Assembly (NCBI RefSeq): GCF_019008365.1
Contig: NZ_JAHHUL010000003.1
Span: forward strand, 237,433-301,432
Origin: Phosphitispora fastidiosa
GTDB taxonomy: Bacteria; Bacillota; Thermincolia; Thermincolales; UBA2595
Length of the DNA stretch: 64,000 nucleotides
Direction of reading: 5' to 3'
The notes beneath the pieces are model-generated. The model was not told the origin of the DNA. It worked only from the letters and a program-made list of their open reading frames with translations, and ran no database searches. Positions 9,800 to 18,656 of the stretch are shown here, piece by piece; positions within the stretch are counted from its first letter, which is position 1; every line of letters starts with the position of its first letter. The position numbers were made by a program, and so were the translations under genes.

Positions 9800-11176
9800 A
9801 TGAACCAGGATTGGCGTGATCTGATTGAAAAACTTGAAGCAAAGGGTGAAGTTGTGCGGATTCCCGGTCATGTTTCCCGGGAATATGAGATTAGTACCCT
9901 GATGATGGATCTGCAAAAGAAGCACCGTTATCCGATGGTGATTTTTGAAAATGTTGCTGACAGTAGTTTCCCCGTAGTTACCAATGCCCTGGCTCCCCGC
10001 AGCCGTCTGGCGCTGGCTATGGGAGTGGCCGAAAAAGACCTGGCTGCGGAATATGGCCGCAGGATTCAGCTGCGGCCGGGTGTCAAGCGGATCGACAAGG
10101 CTCCTTTTCAGGCTAATCTCCTGGAGGGGGATCAGGTTGACCTGACCCAGCTTCCCATTCTGACCCATTTCCCTATTGATGCCGGACCGTATATCACTTC
10201 CGGTCTTTGTGTGGCCCGTGATCCGGAGACAGGGGCTGAAACCCTGGGGTTTCACCGCATGCAGCTTAAGGGGCGCAATAAACTGGGCATCAGTTTTCAC
10301 TCCCGGCAGCGGCTTTGGGAGTATTTCCGCCGTTCCGAAGAGAGGGGCCAAAACCTGGAAGCAGCCGTAGTCATCGGGGTGCATCCTAATATTGCGCTAG
10401 GCTCAATGGCCCTGATACCATACCATGAAGGCAAGTACAGCGCCATTGGCGGCTTATTTGAAGCTCCTTTGGAAGTGGCCGGATGCCGGTCGGTAAACCT
10501 GGATGTCCCTGCCTGGGCAGAAATTGTGCTTGAGGGTGAAATCCTGGCCGGGGTTAGGGAGCAGGAAGGGCCTTTTGCCGAGTTCACCAATTATGCCTGC
10601 TACCGCAGTACGGAAAACGTATTCCGGGTCAAGACGATCCAATACCGGGAAAGAGCTATGTTCCATGACATCACTCCCGGAATGAGTGCAGAACACATCA
10701 CTATTGTGGCTGTTCAGAGGGAAGGAGATGTCCTGAATGCCCTCAACCGAACCCTGCCAAATATTAAGGCTGTTCATGCCCCCTTTTCTTCCTGCGGCCT
10801 TTTTCACTGCTACATATCCATGAAAAAAATTGCCGAGGGTCAGCCCCAGCAGGCTATCTTTGCGGCTTTGGGTGTAGACCATAATATCAAAATGGTGGTG
10901 GTTGTCGATGAGGATGTAGATGTCTTTGATGAGCGGGAAGTCCTCTGGGCCATGGCTACCCGCCTGCAGGCAGACAGGGGGGTAACAATTGTTCCCCAGC
11001 ACCTGGGGATGGGCTGCACCCTGGACCCGTCAACTGATGAACTGAGCCGGACGGCCAAAATGGGGATTGATGCTACCAAGCCGATGAGCGGCTATGTGCC
11101 TACAATTGAAATTGATGAAAACGTACGCAGCCGGGTCCGGAGGTTCTGGCCTGACCTGGGGCTGGCAAATGAATGA
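9800..11176 (+). CDS. UbiD family decarboxylase (prenylated-FMN dependent)
   Basis: 458 residues, the usual length for UbiD-type (de)carboxylases, starting at an ATG after AAGGAGGCGGATT. Family features include the N-terminal WRDLIEKLEAKGEVVRI, the central EQEGPFAEFTNY segment with the acidic residues that contact the prenylated flavin, and the C-terminal TAKMGIDATKP. Such enzymes reversibly decarboxylate or carboxylate aromatic or unsaturated acids. The gene is followed directly by two hydantoinase-like ATP-dependent subunits, an arrangement that suggests a pathway for an aromatic or ketone substrate. No UbiX-type prenyltransferase is in the window. Confidence 0.88.
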   Translation: MNQDWRDLIEKLEAKGEVVRIPGHVSREYEISTLMMDLQKKHRYPMVIFENVADSSFPVVTNALAPRSRLALAMGVAEKDLAAEYGRRIQLRPGVKRIDKAPFQANLLEGDQVDLTQLPILTHFPIDAGPYITSGLCVARDPETGAETLGFHRMQLKGRNKLGISFHSRQRLWEYFRRSEERGQNLEAAVVIGVHPNIALGSMALIPYHEGKYSAIGGLFEAPLEVAGCRSVNLDVPAWAEIVLEGEILAGVREQEGPFAEFTNYACYRSTENVFRVKTIQYRERAMFHDITPGMSAEHITIVAVQREGDVLNALNRTLPNIKAVHAPFSSCGLFHCYISMKKIAEGQPQQAIFAALGVDHNIKMVVVVDEDVDVFDEREVLWAMATRLQADRGVTIVPQHLGMGCTLDPSTDELSRTAKMGIDATKPMSGYVPTIEIDENVRSRVRRFWPDLGLANE

Positions 11177-11229
11177 CGGAGGACCGGCAAATGAATGACG
11201 GAGGACCGGCAGATGAATGATGGAGGACC
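11164..11229 (+). repeat. Three tandem 22-bp repeats at the ubiD/hyuA junction
   Basis: The unit ggcaaatgaatgacggaggacc (22 nt; copies start at 11164, 11186 and 11208, with a partial fourth) spans the UbiD stop codon. Each unit contains a GGAGG and ATG triplets, but 22 is not a multiple of three, so successive units present the ATGs in different frames. The third copy has two substitutions. It could offer re-initiation sites for coupling to hyuA. Confidence 0.85.
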
Positions 11230-11260
11230 GGCAGATGAAAGACAGATTGGGGGGAAAACC

Positions 11261-13387
11261 ATGTTTCGGGTAGCCATTGACACTGGAGGGACATTTACAG
11301 ATATTGCGGCTGTGAGCGAATCCGGACAGATGATGATGCTTAAGAGTCCAACTGACAGGGAGAACCCGGCGCAAGGGATAATTCTAGCCCTGGCGGAAAT
11401 GGCAGGCTGTTGGGGACTGGACCTGACCGCTTTTCTGGAACAAACCGATCAGATTATTCACGGGACCACCCTTGCCCTGAATGCACTGCTGGAAGGACGC
11501 GGTTCCCGGACTGCCCTGCTGACCACTGAAGGTTTCCGGGATGCCCTGGAGATAAGGCGGTCACGCAGGGACAACCAGTGGGATTTGCGGGCTCCGGGAC
11601 CCAGGCTCCTGGTGCCGCGTCGTTTGCGCCTGGGTATCAGGGAACGGGTGGACTACCGGGGGGAGGTTGTTATTCCCCTCGACCGGAAACGACTGCAGGA
11701 TACGGCTGCCCTCCTTCAGGCAGAGGGCGTGGAGGCAGCAGCGGTTTGTTTCTTGTTTTCTTTTCAGAACCCGGCCCATGAGGAGGCTGCTGCGGCAGTA
11801 CTCCGGGAGTTTCTGCCGGGGGTTTTTATTACCACTTCAGCTAAGGTGTCACCCCGGATCAGGGAGTATGAACGTACTTCCACGGTGGTCCTCAATGCTT
11901 ATCTGACCCCCGTTGTGGCCGCCTATTTGAATATACTTGAAGAAAAACTGGCTGCTTACGGCTGGTACAGGCCTATTTATCTGATGCTTAACAGCGGCGG
12001 ACTGACTGATGCCGGGACGGTAAAGAACTTTGCCGTAAAAACCCTTTTGTCAGGTCCGGCAGGGGGAGCACAGGGAGGACAGGGCTTGGCACAGGCCCTG
12101 CAAAAGCCTGATCTGGTGGTCGCTGATATGGGAGGAACAAGTTTTGATGTGACCCTGGTAGTGAACGGTAAGTGCAGGCAGGTGCCGGAAGCTGAGCTGG
12201 CCGGTCATCCGGTTACGTTACCAATGACTGATATCAGGTCCATCGGGGCCGGAGGAGGCAGTGTGGCTGCAGTTGATGAAAGCGGCCGGCTCATGGTGGG
12301 GCCGCGTTCGGCCGGCTCAGTACCCGGACCGGCCTGTTACGGGCGCGGGGGAACAGAACCGACTGTTACGGATGCCGCCCTGCTGCTGGGTTTGCTTAAT
12401 CCGGAAAGTTTCCTGGGCGGCAGGCTTAGGCTGGATTATGACAGGGCTTTCGCTGCTGTCAGGGACATGGTGGCTGCTCCCCTGGGGCTGGACACAGCTA
12501 AGGCTGCCCTTGCCATATATCGCATTGCTGCAGCCAGAATGGCTGATGCCATCCGGCTGGTTACAGTCCAGCAGGGGCTTGACCCCCGGCAGTTCGCCCT
12601 GGTGGCTGCCGGCGGCGCTTTTCCGCTGTTTGCCGGTCTGATTGCCAATGAACTGGAGATGAGAGAAGCTATTATTCCCCTGCAGGGTCCTGTTTTCTGC
12701 GCTTGGGGCATGCTGGGGGCGGCCCGCCGGTTGGATATGTCCAGAACCTGCCTGGTATCATCAGAGGCTTTTGACTGCGGAAATCTGAATACTCTGGTTG
12801 GGGATATGCTGGCACAGGGGAATGCAGACCTGGACAGGTATGGGATTCCCATTTCGGAACGGGAAACGGAACTGACCCTGGAAATGAAATATCTGGACCA
12901 ACATCACGAGATTAGTATCAATCCAGGGGAATCGAGGTTTGATTTATCATCTGTGAAAAAAATAAATAATACTTTCCATGAGCGCCATCGGGAACTCTTC
13001 GGTTATGACGAGCCCGGCAAGCCGTGGGAAATCGTCAATGTCCGGCTGGTATGCCGGGAGAAGGCCAGGGAATATGTGTACCCCGGTCTCAGCCATTTGA
13101 CAGGGGATAACGGTAAAAGTCAGAAATGTCCTGTAACGGGGTCCCGTGAGATTATGATAGACCCCGCCGGATGGGAGACGGTAAAGGTTTATGGCGCTGC
13201 GGAGCCGCCGCTGGAGGTATCAGGTTCTGGCCTGCCGCCGGAGGTGCCTGGTCCGGCCCTGCTGGAGTTTACTTATACCACTGTCCTGGTCCCTGCCGGT
13301 TTTACTGCATTGGCTGGGGGGCATGGCTGTATTTCGCTGCAGCGTGAAGCAAATAATGTAAATAAGCGGAAGGAGGGTGGCCAATGA
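11261..13387 (+). CDS. Hydantoinase/oxoprolinase subunit A-like ATP-dependent protein (HyuA family)
   Basis: 708 residues from the ATG at 11261, which follows GGGGGGAAAACC; the frame is open a little upstream. Residues 4-15 (VAIDTGGTFTDI) form the ATP-binding start of the family. Further family motifs are HGTTLALNAL, MLNSGG, LLSGPAGG and VVADMGGTSFDVTLV. HyuA-type subunits use ATP to activate amide or ketone/enol substrates in N-methylhydantoinase, 5-oxoprolinase and acetone/acetophenone carboxylases. It overlaps hyuB by 4 nt (ATGA). The partner UbiD gene makes a carboxylase-type pathway plausible; the substrate cannot be read from sequence. Confidence 0.85.
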   Translation: MFRVAIDTGGTFTDIAAVSESGQMMMLKSPTDRENPAQGIILALAEMAGCWGLDLTAFLEQTDQIIHGTTLALNALLEGRGSRTALLTTEGFRDALEIRRSRRDNQWDLRAPGPRLLVPRRLRLGIRERVDYRGEVVIPLDRKRLQDTAALLQAEGVEAAAVCFLFSFQNPAHEEAAAAVLREFLPGVFITTSAKVSPRIREYERTSTVVLNAYLTPVVAAYLNILEEKLAAYGWYRPIYLMLNSGGLTDAGTVKNFAVKTLLSGPAGGAQGGQGLAQALQKPDLVVADMGGTSFDVTLVVNGKCRQVPEAELAGHPVTLPMTDIRSIGAGGGSVAAVDESGRLMVGPRSAGSVPGPACYGRGGTEPTVTDAALLLGLLNPESFLGGRLRLDYDRAFAAVRDMVAAPLGLDTAKAALAIYRIAAARMADAIRLVTVQQGLDPRQFALVAAGGAFPLFAGLIANELEMREAIIPLQGPVFCAWGMLGAARRLDMSRTCLVSSEAFDCGNLNTLVGDMLAQGNADLDRYGIPISERETELTLEMKYLDQHHEISINPGESRFDLSSVKKINNTFHERHRELFGYDEPGKPWEIVNVRLVCREKAREYVYPGLSHLTGDNGKSQKCPVTGSREIMIDPAGWETVKVYGAAEPPLEVSGSGLPPEVPGPALLEFTYTTVLVPAGFTALAGGHGCISLQREANNVNKRKEGGQ

Positions 13388-15105
13388 GCCCAGATACCGA
13401 TACCCGTACAGAACGTATCATCCTCCAGGCGGTAATAGCCAACCGCCTGGACAGTATAGCCGGGGAAATGGGCCTGGTCCTGGAACGGTCGGCCCGTTCG
13501 CCTATTTTTGCCGAGGCCTGTGATTTTGCCTGTGGGATATGTAATGCCAGGGGTGAACTGGTGTCCCAGCTAAGCGGTATCCCTATTCTGGCCACAGCAG
13601 GTTCCTTTAGCGTCCAGGCAGTATTGGAACGTTATGGGGACACGATAGCGGACGGGGATGCATATATCGTTAATGACCCCTATTACGGAGGCAATCACCT
13701 GCCTGATATAGGCATAATCACTCCTGTATTCGCCGGGGGAGAATTGCTTTTTTTCTGTGTCAGCCGGGCACACCACGGGGATATCGGGGGATCAGCGGCA
13801 GGGAGCTATAACCCCAAGGCCACGGAGATTTTTCAGGAAGGGCTGCGCATTCCGCCCCTCCGGCTGGTCAACAGGGGCGTCATGGTGGAGGAAGTCCTGG
13901 ACCTGATAACTTATAATACCCGGAATCCCGGGATGCTGCGGAGTGACCTGTTAGCCCAGACGGGGGCCAACCGGATAGGCCGCCGGCGCCTTCTGGAGAT
14001 GCTTGAGCAATACTCGGCAGGCGTCATCTGCCGGACAGTTGAAGAGATCCTGGACCAGGCTGAAAAGCTGGCCAGGGAACGAATTGCAGCTTTGCCGGAG
14101 GGGATTTTTACCGGTGTTGAGTTAGTAGATGACGACGGTTTTCAGGAGGAGCCCATTCGTATCGAAGCCAGGGTCATAAAAAAGAGTGACAGCCTCACGG
14201 TGGATTTTTCGGGGACTGACTCCCAGGTCAGGGGGTTTGTGAATACATCAATTGTAACTACCACAACTGCAGCCTGTATAGCTGTATTATGGGTTCTGGG
14301 GCCTGATGTTCCCAGAAACGGAGGGGCTTTTCGGGCTATCACGGTTAATGCCCCCAGGGGCTCCCTGGTAAATCCACTGCCACCTGCCCCGGTCACCCTC
14401 TGCACCCTTACTCCGGCCGGAGAGGTTATTGCCGCTATTTTCAAAGCCCTGGCGGCAGCAGTTCCGGAGCAGATACCGGCAGGTTTTGGCCGGTACTGTG
14501 GTCCGTCATTTTACGGAGTGGACCCCCGTACAGAGAGGTTCTATGTTGGTTTCGCTTTCTGTGCCCTGGGGTCGGGCGGCGCTATGGACGGGTTGGATGG
14601 CAGTCCCTATATGGCACCGATATCCAATTACGGGGGAGTAAGGACACCAAATATCGAGTCCAATGAAGTGCAGTATCCGCATATTACCCTCTGTCACGAA
14701 ATGGAGCCTGATACGGCAGGACCGGGACGTTATCGCGGCGGGCCGGGCATCAGGTATGCCATCCGGTTTTATGACCCCAAGCCGGGAATTGCTATGTTTG
14801 GTGATGGGATGAAGATTCCCCCATATGGCCTGAAAGGGGGAGAAACCGGGAGCCTTAACAGGGCATCCCTCTATACATGTGAGGAGGAGGTCCCGCTGCA
14901 GAGCAAGGAGAGTCCGCGGCAGCTGCAGCCCGGAGACTCAGTGATGCTGGTATCTTCAGGGGGCGGCGGCTGGGGCAGCCCTATGGAACGGGACCCTGAG
15001 CTGGTGCTGCAGGATGTGCGGGATGGCATTGTGTCAATTGAGGCAGCCGGGAGAGTTTATGGTGTGGTCATTGAGAAAACAGGCGGTCTGACTCCTGAAT
15101 TCTGA
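13384..15105 (+). CDS. Hydantoinase/oxoprolinase subunit B-like protein (HyuB family)
   Basis: 573 residues; the ATG is embedded in the hyuA stop (ATGA), with GGAGGGTGG upstream. Family features are NRLDSIAGEMGLVLERSARSP near the N-terminus, the NDPYYGGNHLPDIG and HHGDIGG segments that contribute the metal site, and the C-terminal PGRYRGGPG and LVSSGGGGWGSP stretches. It forms a complex with HyuA in all characterised members. No gamma subunit of the acetone-carboxylase kind is visible nearby, so it is closer to two-subunit hydantoinase or acetophenone-carboxylase-like enzymes. Confidence 0.86.
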   Translation: MSPDTDTRTERIILQAVIANRLDSIAGEMGLVLERSARSPIFAEACDFACGICNARGELVSQLSGIPILATAGSFSVQAVLERYGDTIADGDAYIVNDPYYGGNHLPDIGIITPVFAGGELLFFCVSRAHHGDIGGSAAGSYNPKATEIFQEGLRIPPLRLVNRGVMVEEVLDLITYNTRNPGMLRSDLLAQTGANRIGRRRLLEMLEQYSAGVICRTVEEILDQAEKLARERIAALPEGIFTGVELVDDDGFQEEPIRIEARVIKKSDSLTVDFSGTDSQVRGFVNTSIVTTTTAACIAVLWVLGPDVPRNGGAFRAITVNAPRGSLVNPLPPAPVTLCTLTPAGEVIAAIFKALAAAVPEQIPAGFGRYCGPSFYGVDPRTERFYVGFAFCALGSGGAMDGLDGSPYMAPISNYGGVRTPNIESNEVQYPHITLCHEMEPDTAGPGRYRGGPGIRYAIRFYDPKPGIAMFGDGMKIPPYGLKGGETGSLNRASLYTCEEEVPLQSKESPRQLQPGDSVMLVSSGGGGWGSPMERDPELVLQDVRDGIVSIEAAGRVYGVVIEKTGGLTPEF

Positions 15106-15112
15106 CTTCTTT

Positions 15113-15140
15113 TTGCAGCTTTGCTGTGGTATGGTATAAC
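15113..15140 (+). promoter_or_regulatory. Promoter for the cis-prenyltransferase gene
   Basis: TTGCAG at 15113 and TATAAC at 15135 with a 16-bp spacer, in the 90-bp gap after hyuB. This suggests that the prenyltransferase is transcribed separately from the UbiD cluster. Confidence 0.5.
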
Positions 15141-15195
15141 GTCAGCCAACCGGTAAATACTATATTTACTTAAGCATATCCATTGGAGGAAGGAA

Positions 15196-15888
15196 ATGAC
15201 CTGTTTGCAATTACCACAGTTTAATCGTCTGCCTAAGCACATTGGTATTATTCCGGACGGTAACCGCAGGTGGGCGGAGAACAATGGGCTGACCAAGGAA
15301 TGCGGTTATGAAAATGGTATCGGGCCGGGGCTCCAGCTTTATGAGTTTTGTCGTGCCTTGGGTATCAAAGAGCTGACCTTCTATGGGTTCACCCAGGATA
15401 ATACCAAGAGACCGCTTCCCCAGAAGAAGGCTTTTAAACAGGCCTGTATAGATGCTGTCCTCAAACTTTCAGAGTGTGATGCCGCGTTAAGGGTCATCGG
15501 TAATGCTGATTCCCCTTCGTTTCCACGCGAATTGATACCATACACCAACAGGGTTTCATTCGGCAAGGGTTCCATCAAGATTAATTTTCTGGTAAATTAC
15601 GGCTGGCAGTGGGACCTGAATCATGGACTGAGCGGTGCGGCCGGGAAAGAGACCAAGGGGAAAGGCGTCCAGAGGGGTTTTTATAAACATCTGGCATCTT
15701 CCGATGTCTCCAGGGTGGATTTGATTATTCGCTGGGGAGGCCGCAGGAGGCTGAGTGGATTTTTGCCGGTGCAGTCGATATATTCGGATTTTTATATCAT
15801 CGATGATTACTGGCCGGACTTCACTCCGGAACACCTCTTTGAAGCCCTCAGGTGGTATGAGGGGCAGGATATCACTCTTGGAGGATAA
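15196..15888 (+). CDS. Undecaprenyl diphosphate synthase family cis-prenyltransferase
   Basis: 230 residues with GGAGGAAGGAA before the ATG. HIGIIPDGNRRWA (residues 15-27) is the family's catalytic and pyrophosphate-binding motif, including the catalytic Asp 21. The C-terminal WGGRRRLSGFLPVQSIYSDFY segment is the conserved substrate-binding region, slightly different from the usual RTSGE(x)RLSNFL...EL/YF. It chains isopentenyl diphosphate onto an allylic primer. It stands away from the cdsA/dxr genes that normally flank uppS and is divergent, so it is probably a paralogue making a different chain length rather than the main cell-wall enzyme. Confidence 0.85.
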   Translation: MTCLQLPQFNRLPKHIGIIPDGNRRWAENNGLTKECGYENGIGPGLQLYEFCRALGIKELTFYGFTQDNTKRPLPQKKAFKQACIDAVLKLSECDAALRVIGNADSPSFPRELIPYTNRVSFGKGSIKINFLVNYGWQWDLNHGLSGAAGKETKGKGVQRGFYKHLASSDVSRVDLIIRWGGRRRLSGFLPVQSIYSDFYIIDDYWPDFTPEHLFEALRWYEGQDITLGG

Positions 15889-15936
15889 TCAAAAGTGCAT
15901 CTGACGTTAGGACTTTGTTAATAAGGGGCGTTTTTC

Positions 15937-16446
15937 ATGGTTCAAATCGGTAATTTTCATGTCGGTGCAGCCGATGCGCTTAAACCGCCTGTGCTGAGCA
16001 CAGGGGAAGTATATATCCTGTGGGATATGTTAGTGTCAAGATATGATGCCATAATGATAACCCAGACTTACCAGAACCTGGCCCATGACCCGGAGTTCCG
16101 CATGGTACTCACACAGGGGCTGGGCCGAATGCTGGAAAAACAGGTTGACAAACTGGAAGCGGAACTGGACAGGTACATGATCACATTGCCTCCGAGGCCT
16201 CCCAAAAGTGTTAACTATGAGGCCCAGTCCGGGGTTTTTCGCGATGAGTTTCTCTTCAGGAGAGTTTTTACAAGCATTCAGGACTTCCTTGACCATCATA
16301 TCTGGGCAATAAGGGTAACTGTTATTAATGACCCACTGAGGCAGATGTTCATTCAGTTTGCCATTGATGAAGTTGAAGTCTTCGATGACCTGTGTAAATA
16401 TGGTAAAGTGAAGGGCTGGCTTAGTATACCGCCAATGTCAAATTAA
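15937..16446 (+). CDS. DUF3231-like protein, first of a tandem pair
   Basis: 169 residues, mostly helical, with no signal peptide or membrane segment. It starts VQIGNFHVGAADALKPPVLSTGE and contains ILWDMLVSRYD and NLAHDPEF, then a pattern repeated in the next gene. The spacing of Trp, His and Glu residues in helices recalls ferritin-like four-helix proteins such as DUF3231, many of which are spore-associated in Firmicutes; that family assignment is tentative. It is about half identical to the following gene, so the two arose by duplication. Confidence 0.65.
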   Translation: MVQIGNFHVGAADALKPPVLSTGEVYILWDMLVSRYDAIMITQTYQNLAHDPEFRMVLTQGLGRMLEKQVDKLEAELDRYMITLPPRPPKSVNYEAQSGVFRDEFLFRRVFTSIQDFLDHHIWAIRVTVINDPLRQMFIQFAIDEVEVFDDLCKYGKVKGWLSIPPMSN

Positions 16447-16469
16447 TCGCACTGCAAAGGAGACCAGTT

Positions 16470-16985
16470 ATGCAGATAGGCAACTTTCATATCGGACAGG
16501 CAAATAAGGCAAAAGAACCGGTAATGGCAGCTGGGGAGTCATATCTGTTGTGGGACAACCTGGTTATCAGGTATGACCTTGTTGAGATAATGCAGATATA
16601 TCATAATGTTGCCCATGACCCTGACTTTAGAAATTTGCTGGCAGGGGACCTTCAGGTCTGGGAAAAGCAGATTAATGAGATTGAACAGGTGATGAACAAA
16701 TATAAGCTGCCTATGCCTGAGAGATACCCTAAAAGCTCCAACTTTCCGGCTGACCCCGGCATCATTAAGGACCAGCTTCTGTTCAGAAGAGTTTTTACCA
16801 CAGCCCAGGATGTTCTGGAATTGTGCATCCGGTCATTAAGGGCTTTTGTCGTTAATGACGAACTGAGAGAAATGTTTGCAGATTTTTTCATAAAAAAACT
16901 GCATGTATATGATGAGTTATGCCGATATGGCAAGCTGAAGGGCTGGATGGCAATACCGCCAATGATGCCAGGACAGAAAAATTGA
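16470..16985 (+). CDS. DUF3231-like protein, second of a tandem pair
   Basis: 171 residues beginning MQIGNFHIGQANKAKEPVMAAGE, with LLWDNLVIRYD and NVAHDPDF aligned to the preceding paralogue, and both proteins ending GKxKGWxxIPPM. AAGGAGACC precedes the ATG, 23 nt after the upstream stop, so the two genes are co-transcribed. Its stop codon abuts the stop of the convergent cardiolipin synthase gene, leaving no room for a separate terminator. The function is unknown. Confidence 0.65.
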   Translation: MQIGNFHIGQANKAKEPVMAAGESYLLWDNLVIRYDLVEIMQIYHNVAHDPDFRNLLAGDLQVWEKQINEIEQVMNKYKLPMPERYPKSSNFPADPGIIKDQLLFRRVFTTAQDVLELCIRSLRAFVVNDELREMFADFFIKKLHVYDELCRYGKLKGWMAIPPMMPGQKN

Positions 16986-18461
16986 TTATAACAGTGGTGA
17001 CAGGAGGCGGGCTGCGGATTGGCGAATTTTGCTCCAAAGCGGTCTGACGGCAAATTCTGCCGGATTGACCTGCTTTGCCAGGGCCAGGTCCCTGGCAAAA
17101 TCTGTGTCCAGTTTGGCCACCAGCGCCCGGTCATAAATCATCGCATTAACCTCGAAATTGAGCTGAAAGCTCCTCATATCCAGGTTGGCTGAACCAAGAG
17201 ATGCCACTTCCCCGTCAACAGAGATTATTTTGGCATGGATGAACCCCGGTTGGTAGAGATATACCTGGATGCCGGCCTCCATAAGTTCGTCAAAATAGCT
17301 CTGTGATGCCCAGAAAACAATTTTATGGTCAGGTATGCCAGGCAGAATTATTTTGACATCAACCCCGCTTAAGGCCGCTGTTTTCAGGGCCAGAGAAATA
17401 CCCTCATCCGGGATAAGGTATGGAGTGGTAATTTTTATAGATCTATGAGCTGAGTTAATCAGCGCAAAATATGACTGGCGGATGGATTCCCAGTCAGAGT
17501 CCGGACCGCTGGCGGCAATCTGAATAGGCTGGCCGGCAAAGCTTTTCATCTCCGGGAAATATGAGGAATTGGTTTCGTCAGCAAGTTTCTCGTGACTGAC
17601 AAACTCCCAGTCCAGCATAAAAATGACTTGCAGGAACTGTACAGCTGACCCCTCCAGCCGGAGGTGTGTATCCCGCCATTTCCCCAGCCTGGGGTGGTAG
17701 CCCAGGTATTCGTCGCCCACATTAAGCCCGCCAAGGAATCCAACCCTGCCGTCTATTACAATGATTTTCCGGTGGTTCCGGTAATTCAACTTATTATTGA
17801 TATATGGCATGATTACAGGCATAAAGGGTTTGATTTCGATGCCGTTTTTCTGCATATCCCGGGTATATTTACCCGGAAGATACCAGCTTCCCACGGCATC
17901 ATAGATGACCTTCACAGTGACTCCTTCCCGGGCCTTGCGTATCAGGGTCTCTTTTAATCTCCGACCGGTCTTGTCATCACGTATGATATAGTATTCCAGG
18001 TGGATATGATTCACTGCCTTTTCCAGTGCGGCAAAAATATTTTCAAAAGCCTCGGTGCCGTCTGACAGGACCTCAGCCGAATTGCTCCTGGTAAACGGCG
18101 CGTTTGCATTGTGAAGCATAAGATTGACCAATTGTTTCTTTGAATTCAGTTCCCTGGCAAATTCACAGTCGTTTTCAATACAGTCTATCTGGCTGTTGAC
18201 GATGCTTCTAAGGTATTTCATTTCATTGATATACTTGGTGCGCACGGCTTTTCTTCTACGGAGGTTTTGTCCCAGCATCAGGTATACTATGAAGCCGAGG
18301 ATAGGGAAAATATTGAGCACCGCCAGCCAGGCAATTGTCTTATAGGGGTTTTTCTTTTCCATAAAAATCAGGAAGCTGACCACTATGATAAGAATTGTGG
18401 TAGATGCCGAATATGCCCAGACAATTCCTTCACCATAAAGAGACCAAAAATCTGTTAACAT
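16986..18461 (-). CDS. cls: Cardiolipin synthase, phospholipase D family
   Basis: 491 residues, typical for bacterial Cls. Two N-terminal membrane helices (about 12-32 and 42-62) precede two catalytic HKD motifs: HRKIIVIDGRVGFLGG (near 235) and HAKIISVDGEVASLGS (near 415), both with H, K and D in place. It condenses two phosphatidylglycerol molecules into cardiolipin at the membrane. The ATG has GGAGGTAACTT upstream. The gene is monocistronic and convergent with the DUF3231-like pair. Confidence 0.93.
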   Translation of the reverse strand: MLTDFWSLYGEGIVWAYSASTTILIIVVSFLIFMEKKNPYKTIAWLAVLNIFPILGFIVYLMLGQNLRRRKAVRTKYINEMKYLRSIVNSQIDCIENDCEFARELNSKKQLVNLMLHNANAPFTRSNSAEVLSDGTEAFENIFAALEKAVNHIHLEYYIIRDDKTGRRLKETLIRKAREGVTVKVIYDAVGSWYLPGKYTRDMQKNGIEIKPFMPVIMPYINNKLNYRNHRKIIVIDGRVGFLGGLNVGDEYLGYHPRLGKWRDTHLRLEGSAVQFLQVIFMLDWEFVSHEKLADETNSSYFPEMKSFAGQPIQIAASGPDSDWESIRQSYFALINSAHRSIKITTPYLIPDEGISLALKTAALSGVDVKIILPGIPDHKIVFWASQSYFDELMEAGIQVYLYQPGFIHAKIISVDGEVASLGSANLDMRSFQLNFEVNAMIYDRALVAKLDTDFARDLALAKQVNPAEFAVRPLWSKIRQSAARLLSPLL

Positions 18462-18656
18462 AAGTTACCTCCAGGGCTTTTAGAGTGCTGTTTTTTTAAT
18501 GTTACCAGAAAACCCGCAAAATTTCCATAATTCTTGATGCCATCTTTTGCTAATCGCAAATCATTTGTTGTCGAAAATTACCAATTCGCGCAGGAAGAAT
18601 TATATAAATGTCGTATTTATAATAATAATGATTTGTATTATTTTGCGGAGGATATT

